Shown: piece after piece, positions 7,500 to 15,052 of the stretch
Numbering within the stretch: position 1 is the stretch's first letter
Layout of the letters: each line of letters opens with the position of its first letter
Assembly: GCA_035462025.1 (NCBI GenBank)
Contig: DATHUR010000081.1
Span: 1-32,699 of the forward strand
Origin: Egicoccus sp035462025
GTDB taxonomy: Bacteria; Actinomycetota; Nitriliruptoria; Nitriliruptorales; Nitriliruptoraceae
Reading direction: 5' to 3'
DNA: 32,699 bases
Made by a program: the position numbers and the translations under genes
Notes under the pieces: model-generated
Told to the model about the DNA's origin: nothing
The model's database searches: none
The model's input: the letters and a program-made list of their open reading frames with translations, nothing else

Positions 7500-8285
7500 T
7501 CAGATGAACTTCTTGTTCTGCATCCAGTCCGCCAGCTGTGCCGCCGCCGACCCGGACCCGTCGTCCTCGACGATGGTCCCGGCCTCCTTGGGCGGACGCT
7601 GCTCGAACTCGGTCAGCACGGCCAGCGCGTTGGCCTGTCCCACCTGTGAGGTGTCGATGCCCACGTCCGCGGCGGACTTGACGTCCAGCGGCTTGGACTT
7701 GGCCGCCATGATCCCCTTGAACGAGGGGTAGCGCGGCTCGTTGATCGCCTCGACCACGCTGACGATGGCGGGCAGCGTGGACTCGACCACGTCGTAGCCC
7801 TCTTCGTGCTCGCGGTGCACGACGACCTTGTCGCCGTCGACCTCGAGGTGGCGGGCATAGGTCAGGCTCGGCAGCCCCAGGATCTCGGCCACCGCGGCCG
7901 GCACGATCGAGGTCCGCGAGTCGGTCGCCTGGTTGCCGAAGATCACCAGGTCGAACTCCTCGCCCTCGAGCGCCTTGGCGATCGCCCGTGCCGTCCCGAT
8001 CGCGTCGGAACCCGACAGCGCGTCGTCGGTGATCTGCACCGCCGAGTCCAGCCCGTAGCTCAGCGCCTTGCGCACGATCGGCTGGGCCGATTCGGGTCCC
8101 ATCAGCAGCACCCTGACCTCGGCGCCGTGGTTCTCCTTGAGGCGCACGGCCTCCTCGATCGAGAACTCGTTGATCGGGCACAACACCGACTCGACCGACT
8201 CGCGGTCGACGGTCTTGTCGTTGGGGTCGATGTTCTTCTCGCCCGCCGTGTCCGGCACGCGCTTGACCGGGACGATCACCTTCAT
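7500..8285 (-). CDS. etfB: Electron transfer flavoprotein, beta subunit
   Basis: A 261-aa AMP-binding beta subunit of ETF. Diagnostic blocks are MKVIVPVKRVPDTAGEKN at the start, INEFSIEEAVRLKE, the FGNQATDSRTSIVPAAVAE region near residue 120 and the INEPRYPSFKGIMAAKSKP recognition loop near 190 that docks partner dehydrogenases. It is the first gene of the etfBA operon and divergent from the methyltransferase gene. Upstream there is a TTGACT-N17-TTCGAT promoter candidate whose spacer holds an inverted repeat, and an 8-bp hairpin lies in the leader. The start is supported by GAGAGGG 9 nt upstream. Confidence 0.97.
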   Translation of the reverse strand: MKVIVPVKRVPDTAGEKNIDPNDKTVDRESVESVLCPINEFSIEEAVRLKENHGAEVRVLLMGPESAQPIVRKALSYGLDSAVQITDDALSGSDAIGTARAIAKALEGEEFDLVIFGNQATDSRTSIVPAAVAEILGLPSLTYARHLEVDGDKVVVHREHEEGYDVVESTLPAIVSVVEAINEPRYPSFKGIMAAKSKPLDVKSAADVGIDTSQVGQANALAVLTEFEQRPPKEAGTIVEDDGSGSAAAQLADWMQNKKFI

Positions 8286-8313
8286 GGGCCCGTTTCCCTC
8301 TCGTGGTCGAAGA

Positions 8314-8333
8314 GCGTCGCCCGCTGGCGACGC
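8314..8333 (-). promoter_or_regulatory. Inverted repeat in the etfB leader
   Basis: GCGTCGCC (8314-8321) and GGCGACGC (8326-8333) form a perfect 8-bp stem with a 4-nt loop, about 30 nt before the etfB start codon. It could be an operator or an mRNA structure. Confidence 0.45.
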
Positions 8334-8356
8334 GGTTGCAGGTCTCCTGGTGAGCG

Positions 8357-8385
8357 ATCGAATTGGAGCGGACGCTCAAAGTCAA
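8357..8385 (-). promoter_or_regulatory. Candidate etfBA promoter with embedded operator
   Basis: On the minus strand the -35 is TTGACT (8385-8380) and the -10 TTCGAT (8362-8357), with a 17-nt spacer. Inside the spacer GAGCG-N2-CGCTC (8366-8377) is a perfect inverted repeat, a good position for a repressor such as a TetR-family lipid regulator. Confidence 0.45.
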
Positions 8386-8459
8386 ATCCCAGACCCCGTC
8401 CACAGGGGTCTGTCACGGGATTCCCCGACTGGCGGTGCAGCCGTCCCGCCGGTGCAACG

Positions 8460-8465
8460 TAGGCT
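8460..8465 (+). promoter_or_regulatory. Candidate -10 for a leaderless methyltransferase mRNA
   Basis: TAGGCT lies exactly 7 nt before the ATG at 8473, and no ribosome binding site is present. No clear -35 is visible. Confidence 0.35.
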
Positions 8466-8472
8466 CACGTCC

Positions 8473-9297
8473 ATGTCCGATGCGCATCCTTCGTCCGACC
8501 GAGCTGCCCCCGCCCCGCCGAGCCGGGCGGACGCGTCGCCGTCCGCGCTGGTACTCACCGGCGAGCGCACCCTGCCCGGCGTGGCCGACGAGAACTACTG
8601 GTTCCAGCGCCACGTCGCGGCCTACGACCTCGCGGCCGCCCTGGTCCGCGACCTGCCCGCCCGTGCCGTCCTCGACGCGGGCTGTGGCGAGGGGTACGGC
8701 CTGGCGCTGCTCGCCGATGCCGGCGCGGCACGTGTGGTGGGCGTGGACCTCGACGCGACGGTCGTGGCCCATGCACGGACCACCTACGCCGACGCCGACC
8801 CGCGCATCGAGGTGCACGCGGCGGAACTGATGTCTCTGCCGCTGGCCGACGACGAGGTCGACCTGACCGTGTCGTTCCAGGTCATCGAGCACCTCTACGA
8901 CATCCCCGGCTACCTGCGTTCGCTGCGGCGGGTCACCCGACCGGGCGGCATGGTCGTGATCGCCACCCCCAACCGGCTCACGTTCACCCCCGGCAGCGAC
9001 GTGCCCGTCAACCCGTTCCACACGCGCGAGTTCACCGCGGTCGAACTGGCCGAGGAACTGGGCGGCGTCGGCCTGCCCGTCGACCGGATGCTCGGGCTCC
9101 GCCACGGCGTACGCCTGCAGGAGGTGGAGGCGGACGCCGAGCGGCGTCTGCCGGATCTCCTCGCCGAGCCGCCCTCGGACTGGCCCGACTGGCTGCGCGC
9201 GACCGTCCACGCCGTCGCCCCCGACTGGTTCACGCTCGACGCGCACGACCTCGATGCCAGCCTCGACCTGATCGCGATCTGCACGGTGCCCGGGTGA
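8473..9297 (+). CDS. Class I SAM-dependent methyltransferase (Rv3030-like position)
   Basis: A 274-aa Rossmann-fold methyltransferase. Motif I is VLDAGCGEGYGLALLADAGA (about residue 74), motif II is VVGVDLDATVVAHA, motif IV is VDLTVSFQVIEHLYD, and IATPNRLTFTPG follows motif V/VI. The N-terminal 30 residues are Ala/Pro/Ser-rich and probably disordered. It overlaps the GH57 gene by 4 nt (GTGA) and is divergent from etfBA. The same arrangement exists in M. tuberculosis, where Rv3030 is a putative sugar O-methyltransferase of the methylglucose lipopolysaccharide region, so a glucan-methylating role is plausible but inferred. Confidence 0.88.
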   Translation: MSDAHPSSDRAAPAPPSRADASPSALVLTGERTLPGVADENYWFQRHVAAYDLAAALVRDLPARAVLDAGCGEGYGLALLADAGAARVVGVDLDATVVAHARTTYADADPRIEVHAAELMSLPLADDEVDLTVSFQVIEHLYDIPGYLRSLRRVTRPGGMVVIATPNRLTFTPGSDVPVNPFHTREFTAVELAEELGGVGLPVDRMLGLRHGVRLQEVEADAERRLPDLLAEPPSDWPDWLRATVHAVAPDWFTLDAHDLDASLDLIAICTVPG

Positions 9298-11015
9298 CGC
9301 GCGCCTGGTCGCTGGTCCTGCACACCCACCTGCCCTACCTCAAGGGGCATGGCGTGTGGCCGGTCGGCGAGGAGTGGCTGTTCGAGGCGTGGGCGGGCTC
9401 GTGGCTGCCGGTCACCGCTGTGCTCGAGCGACTCGCCGACGACGGCATGCGTGACGTGCTGACGCTCGGGGTCACGCCCCTGGTGGCCCACCAGGTCCGC
9501 GATCCCGACCTGGTGCGCGACTTCGGGACCTGGCTCGGCGGCCAGATGTGGCGCAGCGAGGAGCAACGCTGGCACGGCTGGATGGGTCCCGAGGTGGTCG
9601 ACCTCGCCACCTTCTACTGGCGCCACTACGCGGCGCTGCTCGACTACCACGCCGACGTCCAGGCCCGCGGCGGGCTGACCGCCGTGTGGGCCGACCTCGC
9701 CGCGCGCGGGGTGATCGAACTGCTCGGCGGCCCGGCCACCCACCCCTACCTGCCCCTGGTGCCCGACCCGGCCGAGATCGACGCACAGCTCGCCCAGGGG
9801 CTGGACGACCACGCGGCGTGGGCCGGTCGCCGGCCGAGCGGACTGTGGCCGCCCGAGCTCGGCTACCGCCCGGCCGGACCGGTCGCCGATCCGACCCTGC
9901 CGCCGCTGCACGTCGACGCCTACGGCACGCCAACGCTCCGCCGGACGGGTCCCGACCTGCCCGGACTCGAGCACCACTATGCGGCCCAGGGCATCGACCA
10001 CGTCCTGGTCGACACGGCGACGTTGTGGGCCGCCGACGGGCGGCCCGAGCGCGACTGGACCGCCCACGAGGTGCTCGACCCCGACGAGGCCGCCGGCTTC
10101 GACCTGCTGCACGAGGGTGTCCTGATCGGCGACAGCGAGGTGGCCGCCTACGCCCGCGACGTCACCGTCAGCGCCCACGTGTGGTCATCGGACTCGGGCT
10201 ACCCGGCCGACGAGTGGTACCGCGACTTCTTCGCCCGCGGCACGTTCGGCACGCACCCGTCCTGGCGGGTCACCGACCGCACGCTCCCGCCGGACGCCAA
10301 GCAGCCCTACGTGCCCGCGGCCGCCGCGCGCCGGGCCGCCGTCCACGCCGAGCACTTCGTCGGCGTGCTGCACGAGACGTTGGCTGCACACCCGGACGGC
10401 CACGTCGTGACCGCGTTCGACACCGAACTGTTCGGCCACTGGTGGTTCGAGGGGCCGGCGTGGCTCGAGGCGGTGCTGCGGCGGGTCGCCGACGACGACG
10501 ACCTCGTGACCACCACACTCGCCACACGGCGTCGAGCCCGGCCGCCGACCCGCCGGGTCGCGCTCCCCGAGTCGTCGTGGGGCTACGCCAAGAGCCACGC
10601 CAGCTGGGTGACCGAGGACACCCGGCCGATGTGGCAGACGCTGGCGGACGCTCGCCGGCGAGCCAGGACCACGCTGACCGGGGGCCGCGGCACACCGACC
10701 GTCCGCGGCCAGATCGCGCGGGAACTGGCGCTGCTGGCCACCTCGGACTGGCCCTACATGGCCGTGCGCGGCAACGCGGCCGAATACGCACGCCAGCGCG
10801 TCGCGGCCCACGCGGGTGCGGTCACCCGCCTGTGCGACCTCGTTGAGGCCGGGCGCGACGACGATCCCGCGATCGCCCGCCTGGTCGACCTCGACCGTGC
10901 CCCTGCCGAGGTCGACCTGCTGCTCGCCGCCCTGGACCCCGGCGGGCCCGAGGCGGCTCAGACGTCGCGTTCGCGCATCAGCACCGCGGCGGCCAGGGTG
11001 AACACGACGACGTAG
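9294..11015 (+). CDS. Glycoside hydrolase family 57 (glucan branching enzyme-like)
   Basis: A 573-aa cytosolic GH57 enzyme. The family's five regions are in order: HTHLPY (residues 10-15), GGPATHPYLPL (about 145), GLWPPELGY with the nucleophile-position Glu about 188, TAFDTELFGHWWFEG with acid/base-position Asp about 376, and LPESSWG. The bacterial 1,4-alpha-glucan branching enzyme subfamily (Rv3031/TK1436-like) has this layout and length, with a helical C-terminal domain (DWPYMAVRGNAAEYARQR) that matches. It starts with GTG overlapping the methyltransferase stop. Its last 58 nt overlap the end of the convergent ABC permease gene, giving a Ser/Arg/Thr-rich tail of about 19 residues that is probably non-essential. 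Confidence 0.92.
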   Translation: MTRAWSLVLHTHLPYLKGHGVWPVGEEWLFEAWAGSWLPVTAVLERLADDGMRDVLTLGVTPLVAHQVRDPDLVRDFGTWLGGQMWRSEEQRWHGWMGPEVVDLATFYWRHYAALLDYHADVQARGGLTAVWADLAARGVIELLGGPATHPYLPLVPDPAEIDAQLAQGLDDHAAWAGRRPSGLWPPELGYRPAGPVADPTLPPLHVDAYGTPTLRRTGPDLPGLEHHYAAQGIDHVLVDTATLWAADGRPERDWTAHEVLDPDEAAGFDLLHEGVLIGDSEVAAYARDVTVSAHVWSSDSGYPADEWYRDFFARGTFGTHPSWRVTDRTLPPDAKQPYVPAAAARRAAVHAEHFVGVLHETLAAHPDGHVVTAFDTELFGHWWFEGPAWLEAVLRRVADDDDLVTTTLATRRRARPPTRRVALPESSWGYAKSHASWVTEDTRPMWQTLADARRRARTTLTGGRGTPTVRGQIARELALLATSDWPYMAVRGNAAEYARQRVAAHAGAVTRLCDLVEAGRDDDPAIARLVDLDRAPAEVDLLLAALDPGGPEAAQTSRSRISTAAARVNTTT

Positions 11016-11734
11016 CCGACGAAGACCACCAGGGCGACACCCACGTCGAGGAACTGCACCCCCGGCGGCATCTGGGCGCGGGCCTCCGGCGTCACGAACA
11101 TGGCGTTGAGCGCATTGAACGGCAACCACTGCCCGACCCGCGGGAAGAAGTTGAACACGAGTTGTTCGACGACCAGCACCCAGATCAGTGACACCGTGAT
11201 CGCCAGGACCTGGCTGCGCACCAGCGCACCGAACGCGACGCCGAGCAGGGCCGTGAGCGCCATGCCGACGAACGCCTGCCACAGGGCGGTGGTCACCTGT
11301 GATCCCCACTGCAGCGCCACGTCGTTGGCCGCGGACATCACGAACAGGAACAGGCCGACAAGCACCAGGCTGGTCACCACGAACGCGATCGAGTACAGCA
11401 CGCCCGCGGCGAGCTTGGCCGTGAGCACGGTCAGCCGGGATGGCACGAGTTGCAGGGTGCGACCGATGGTGCCATGGCGGAACTCGGTCGTGATGATGAG
11501 GATGCCCACGATCATCACAATGAACGAGTTCCCCCCGATCCCGTCGATGCTGTTGGCCACCTGCTCGGCCGAACCGTCGAACGGCGAGCCGAAGCCCGGG
11601 ACCACGAACGGCAGCACGACGCTGAGCATCACCATGCCCCAACCGACCGCGGTCAGGACCCAGGTGGTGACGACGGTGCGCAGCTTGCGCGCCTCGGATG
11701 CGAGTAGCCGGATGGGCGTGGTCGTGGCAGTCAC
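10958..11734 (-). CDS. ABC transporter permease (ABC-2 type)
   Basis: A 258-aa membrane protein with six predicted helices: one near residues 22-44 after a short cytoplasmic start, a large outer loop containing GSPFDGSAEQVANSIDG, four central helices, and a last helix near the C-terminus (VVFTLAAAVLMRERDV). ITTEFRHGTIGRTLQLVPSR is the typical coupling segment of ABC-2 permeases that pair with NatA/BcrA-type ATPases. The GTG start overlaps the stop of the ATPase gene by 4 nt, so the two are translationally coupled. The substrate is unknown. Confidence 0.88.
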   Translation of the reverse strand: MTATTTPIRLLASEARKLRTVVTTWVLTAVGWGMVMLSVVLPFVVPGFGSPFDGSAEQVANSIDGIGGNSFIVMIVGILIITTEFRHGTIGRTLQLVPSRLTVLTAKLAAGVLYSIAFVVTSLVLVGLFLFVMSAANDVALQWGSQVTTALWQAFVGMALTALLGVAFGALVRSQVLAITVSLIWVLVVEQLVFNFFPRVGQWLPFNALNAMFVTPEARAQMPPGVQFLDVGVALVVFVGYVVVFTLAAAVLMRERDV

Positions 11735-12696
11735 TGGATCTCGCCTCCGGCCGTCAGTTCCATGAACACGTCCTCGAGTTCGGCCGTGAGCGGCCGCAAC
11801 TCGCGGAGCACGACCCCGGCCGCGAGCGCGACTTCGCCGACCTCGTCGGCGGCGAGGTTGCGCACCGTGAGCCCGGTCGGCCCGGGAATCACCTCGCCGC
11901 CCCGGTCGATCAGCGCCTGCTGCAGGCGTGCGTCGTCGCGGCTGGAGACGGTGATGGCGGCCCCACCGGCAGCCGCGGTGAGTTCGCTCACCGAGGCCTC
12001 GGTGATGATGCGTCCCTGGCGGATCACGATCACGTCGTCGGCCAGGCGCGCCACTTCGTTGATCAGGTGCGACGACACCAGCACCGAGCGACCTTCGTCG
12101 GCCAGCCGGCGCAGGAGCTGACGCACCCACAGGATCCCCTGCGGATCCAGCCCGTTCGCCGGCTCGTCGAGCAGCAGCACCTGCGGGTCGCCGAGCATCG
12201 CCTGCGCGATGCCGAGCCGCTGCCGCATCCCGAGGCTGTAGGCCTTGACCCGCTTGTGCGCCGCGTGTTCGAGACCGACCATCGCCAGCACCTCGTCGCA
12301 GCGCGAGCGGGGAATGCCGACCGCGCGGGCGTTGACGCGCAACTCCTCGATCGCACGTCGTCCCGGGTGGTACTCGACCCCGTCGACGATCGAGCCGACC
12401 GTGTGCACCGGGTCGTCGAGCTTCGCGAACGGCTGGCCCAGGATCCGGGCCTCCCCCGACGTCGGCGCCGTCAGCCCGATGATCATGCGCATCGTGGTCG
12501 ACTTGCCGGCGCCGTTCGGGCCCAGGAATCCGACCACACGTCCGCGCGGGACGTCGAAGCTGACCTGGTCGACGACCCGTTGACCGCTGTAGTTCTTGGT
12601 CAGACCACGGACCGAGATCGCCGGTGGCTCCCCGGCGAGTCCGGTGGTCGGAGGTGGTGCGGCCGGGGGCGGCGGTGGTGGCGGTGGCGTGGTCAT
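11731..12696 (-). CDS. ABC transporter ATP-binding protein
   Basis: A 321-aa ATPase. Walker A is GPNGAGKST at residues 59-67, the signature SLGMRQRL is at about 154, Walker B LLLDEP at 174-179 with a following D-loop NGLDPQG, and the switch histidine is H210 (SSH). The C-terminal 100 residues form the accessory domain common in drug- and antibiotic-type (DrrA/BcrA) exporters. The N-terminus is odd: a run of eight prolines followed by AAPPPTTG precedes the ABC domain, probably a flexible leader. Its ATG overlaps the stop of the small remnant gene (ATGA). Confidence 0.93.
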   Translation of the reverse strand: MTTPPPPPPPPAAPPPTTGLAGEPPAISVRGLTKNYSGQRVVDQVSFDVPRGRVVGFLGPNGAGKSTTMRMIIGLTAPTSGEARILGQPFAKLDDPVHTVGSIVDGVEYHPGRRAIEELRVNARAVGIPRSRCDEVLAMVGLEHAAHKRVKAYSLGMRQRLGIAQAMLGDPQVLLLDEPANGLDPQGILWVRQLLRRLADEGRSVLVSSHLINEVARLADDVIVIRQGRIITEASVSELTAAAGGAAITVSSRDDARLQQALIDRGGEVIPGPTGLTVRNLAADEVGEVALAAGVVLRELRPLTAELEDVFMELTAGGEIQ

Positions 12697-12839
12697 ACGG
12701 TGGCTCCGTCGGTGCGGGCGGACGGTGCGGAAGGAGACGCGACAGGATCGGCGGCAGCAGCCGGCAACGCGAGCGCCCCGTCGTCGCGGTAACCGTAGGC
12801 GCTGCCGCCGACGTCGCGGGGCAGGTGTCGAGGTTTCAC
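12693..12839 (-). pseudogene. Frameshifted remnant of the nucleotidyltransferase-like gene's 3' end
   Basis: A 48-codon reading frame from GTG 12839 to the TGA that overlaps the ABC ATPase start. Its middle (GGSAYGYRDDGALALPAAAADPV) matches the C-terminus of the gene at 14337-14714 (GNAYGYADEGPLVLPAAAFDPV). After DPV the protein match is lost, but the DNA match continues in another frame, where it reads VSFRTVRP against VSLRTVRP, so one base was lost. DNA similarity runs over about 12709-12815 versus 14368-14478. The frame may still be translated and couple ribosomes onto the ABC genes. It begins 13 nt after the matrixin stop. Confidence 0.75.
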
Positions 12840-12852
12840 CCTCGGCAGCGGG

Positions 12853-14277
12853 CTAGGAGCACGACGAGCGGTCGCCGAGGGCCCGGAGGGCCGTGAGGTC
12901 GCCGTCCCCCCACGCCACCTGCCGTCCGTGCGCGAGCAGGTGGTACATCACCTGTCCCGGGTCGGGAGCGTGGTCGAGTCCGACGGCGTGACCCAGTTCG
13001 TGCATCAGCCCGAGCACCAGCCGATCGCCGGTCTCCTTCCAGGCACTGTTCATCGCCACCCCGCCGGCGATGATCTGGAGGTGATCCCAGCCGACGTAGG
13101 TGTACATCGGACCGCCGTAGCCGACCAGCGACGGGTGTCCGAAGTCGGCCCAGCCGATCGTCAGTCGCCCATCGACCAGCGGGACGCTGCCGTCGTTGCG
13201 CGCCTTGTCGGTCGCCGTGCCGGCGACGTGGATGCGCATACCCGACGCGTCCGCCACCAGCTTGACCGCCCGTTCGACCGCGGCGCTCGCACCCGCCGGG
13301 GCACCGTCGTAGTTGACGTGGACCGGGATCGGCTCGCAGGGGTTCCAGCGCAGCAGGCTGCCGTCGCGGTTCTTCGTGTAGAACACGAACGTGTTGCCCT
13401 CGCCCGTGAGCGGCGGCGCCGGTCGGCGGCCCGGCGGAAGGTCGTCCCAGGCCGGTACCTCCGGCGGGGCCGCCTGCTGGTCGACGACCAACCGGTCGAG
13501 CAGGCGGGTCAGGAACGACGCCATCTGCGCCCGGTTGACGACACCGGCGGGCTCGAACGTGTCGGCCGAGCGCCCTGACGTGAACCCCAGCTCGTAGGCC
13601 CGCTCGACGGTGGCCGCGTCGAGGTGGCCTTCGAGATCGGTGAACCGTCCCGTCGGCGACAGCGCCTCCGGCGTCTCACCGATGACGTGGTCGTAGGCCG
13701 CGACGAGCGCGACCGCCATCTCGTCGCGGCGCAGCGACACGCCGCCCCGGAAGGTGCCGTCGGAGCGGGTGCGCATGACGCCGGAGGTCACCACCCGCAG
13801 GATCGGCAGGGCGTGCGGTGCCCCGGCCTGGACGTCGGCGGGGCCCGCCCCGGGCAGCATGTCCGCATCGCCTGGCAGTGGCCGCGCGGTCGCGTCCAGC
13901 GCGCGTGCCAGGAACGAGGCGTTCTGGGCGCGGGTGACGGGGCCTGCGGGCGCGTAGCCGTAGTTGCCGTCGCCGAGCGAGACACCCCACCATGCGAGGC
14001 AGTCGATCGCGCGTGCGTGGGTCGAGCCGGGCTGGACGTCACCGAATTCGGCGGTCTCGACGGTCGAGGGGCACGCCGGCGTGGGCGACGGCGCGGCCGC
14101 CGTCGAGAAGGTCGGTGCGTCCCCATCCGGCGCGGAACGGAACACGGCGTCGGTGTGTCCGTGGTAGCCGGCAACATCGCCGTCGGGGACGTGCTCGCTC
14201 GCGAGGGCCGTGGTCGCGCCGGGTATGGCCATGGCGAGGGCGGCCAGCAGCCAGACGTAACGCGCGCGTCGGTTCAC
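12853..14277 (-). CDS. Secreted matrixin-type zinc metalloprotease with SLH-like repeats
   Basis: A 474-aa exported protein. A signal peptide (RRARYVWLLAALAMAIPGATTALA) is followed by a Pro/Ala-rich linker. Three S-layer-homology-like modules span about residues 75-265: FGDVQPGSTHARAIDCLAWWGV ... VTRAQNASFLARAL; a second with SLRRDEMAVALVAAYDHV; a third FTDLEGHLDAATVERAYELG ... VNRAQMASFLTRLL. The C-terminal catalytic domain has the zinc motif HELGHAVGLDH at 426-436 and a Met-turn in QVMYHL. SLH-like modules anchor proteins to the cell envelope. It starts with GTG and lacks a clear ribosome binding site. It is flanked on both sides by homologous DNA (see the remnant). Confidence 0.9.
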   Translation of the reverse strand: MNRRARYVWLLAALAMAIPGATTALASEHVPDGDVAGYHGHTDAVFRSAPDGDAPTFSTAAAPSPTPACPSTVETAEFGDVQPGSTHARAIDCLAWWGVSLGDGNYGYAPAGPVTRAQNASFLARALDATARPLPGDADMLPGAGPADVQAGAPHALPILRVVTSGVMRTRSDGTFRGGVSLRRDEMAVALVAAYDHVIGETPEALSPTGRFTDLEGHLDAATVERAYELGFTSGRSADTFEPAGVVNRAQMASFLTRLLDRLVVDQQAAPPEVPAWDDLPPGRRPAPPLTGEGNTFVFYTKNRDGSLLRWNPCEPIPVHVNYDGAPAGASAAVERAVKLVADASGMRIHVAGTATDKARNDGSVPLVDGRLTIGWADFGHPSLVGYGGPMYTYVGWDHLQIIAGGVAMNSAWKETGDRLVLGLMHELGHAVGLDHAPDPGQVMYHLLAHGRQVAWGDGDLTALRALGDRSSCS

Positions 14278-14336
14278 ATGCGATCCGGGTCAGGGCGATC
14301 GGTGTTGCCCTTGGGATCGTCCAGCGCGGTCGGAAC

Positions 14337-14714
14337 TTAACGATCATCCGGTGGTGGGTCGGTGCCGTCGGCGGGGCGGACGGTGCGGAGGGAGACCTCC
14401 ACGGGGTCGAAGGCGGCGGCCGGGAGCACGAGCGGCCCCTCGTCGGCGTAGCCGTACGCGTTGCCCTCGGCGTCGAAGCGGCACGGGCGGATGACGAGCC
14501 GCCCGAGCCGCCGGTGCACCGCGCCGACCCGGTCGGGCAGCCGGCTGACGTCGGCGCGGAACCCCCGGCTGACCAGGGCGGACACGATGCTCTCGAGTCC
14601 GCTCACGTCGACCACCACTTCGGTGTCGGTCTGGCCGGGCCGCAGGAGCAGCCACGCGACGGTGCCGCGCCCGTCGAGCAGCGCGAACAGGTCCAGCACG
14701 TCGTCGGGCGCCAT
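14337..14714 (-). CDS. Nucleotidyltransferase-like protein with degenerate active site
   Basis: A 125-aa protein. Its pattern resembles small LinA/AadB-type nucleotidyltransferases: an N-terminal helix DVLDLFALLDGRGTVAWLLL, a strand TDTEVVVDVSGLESIVSALVSRGF, then HRRLGRLVIRPCRFDAEGNAYGY, which parallels the later beta strands. The GGxG(V)DALLG signature and the DxD metal pair of active enzymes are not intact, so it is probably not a working transferase; the family call is tentative. Its ATG overlaps the stop of the small membrane protein gene by one base (TGATG). A frameshifted copy of its 3' end lies beyond the matrixin gene. Confidence 0.55.
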   Translation of the reverse strand: MAPDDVLDLFALLDGRGTVAWLLLRPGQTDTEVVVDVSGLESIVSALVSRGFRADVSRLPDRVGAVHRRLGRLVIRPCRFDAEGNAYGYADEGPLVLPAAAFDPVEVSLRTVRPADGTDPPPDDR

Positions 14715-15028
14715 CAGCCGTCCTGTCGACGACGCCGTCGGCGTGCCTCGATGACCAGGCTGATCACGCTCACGAGCGGCACCAGGACGGCGCCGGCCAG
14801 CATCGAGCCCAGCAGGTCCCAACCCCGGACCATGGCCGCGCCGGCACCGACGAGCACGCCGAACGGGATCAACCACAGCGGCGTCCGCCTGGCGCGGCCC
14901 TCCTGCTCGAACCGGCGCTGGGTCAAGGTCGCCCCGGTCGCGCCGAGCAGCACGAGCAACAGCCCGAGCACCAGGGAAGGCACCTCACCGAGCGTGCTGC
15001 CGCCGGCCTCCAAGCCCGCCCCTGTCAC
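14714..15028 (-). CDS. Small membrane protein, 104 aa
   Basis: Three hydrophobic segments are visible: residues about 15-35 (VPSLVLGLLLVLLGATGATL), 50-65 (LWLIPFGVLVGAGAAMV) and 73-92 (LGSMLAGAVLVPLVSVISLVI). The C-terminus is strongly basic (EARRRRRRQDG), suggesting it stays in the cytoplasm. No known family is recognised. It starts with GTG 24 nt after the diguanylate cyclase gene and overlaps the next gene by one base. Confidence 0.7.
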   Translation of the reverse strand: MTGAGLEAGGSTLGEVPSLVLGLLLVLLGATGATLTQRRFEQEGRARRTPLWLIPFGVLVGAGAAMVRGWDLLGSMLAGAVLVPLVSVISLVIEARRRRRRQDG

Positions 15029-15052
15029 CTCGTCGACCGCGTCGCGGCGAGT

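Noticed and set aside
12661..12690. GC-rich GGC/GGT tract, at first sight a simple-sequence repeat of regulatory interest
   Set aside because: It is the proline-codon run at the N-terminus of the ABC ATPase read from the other strand.
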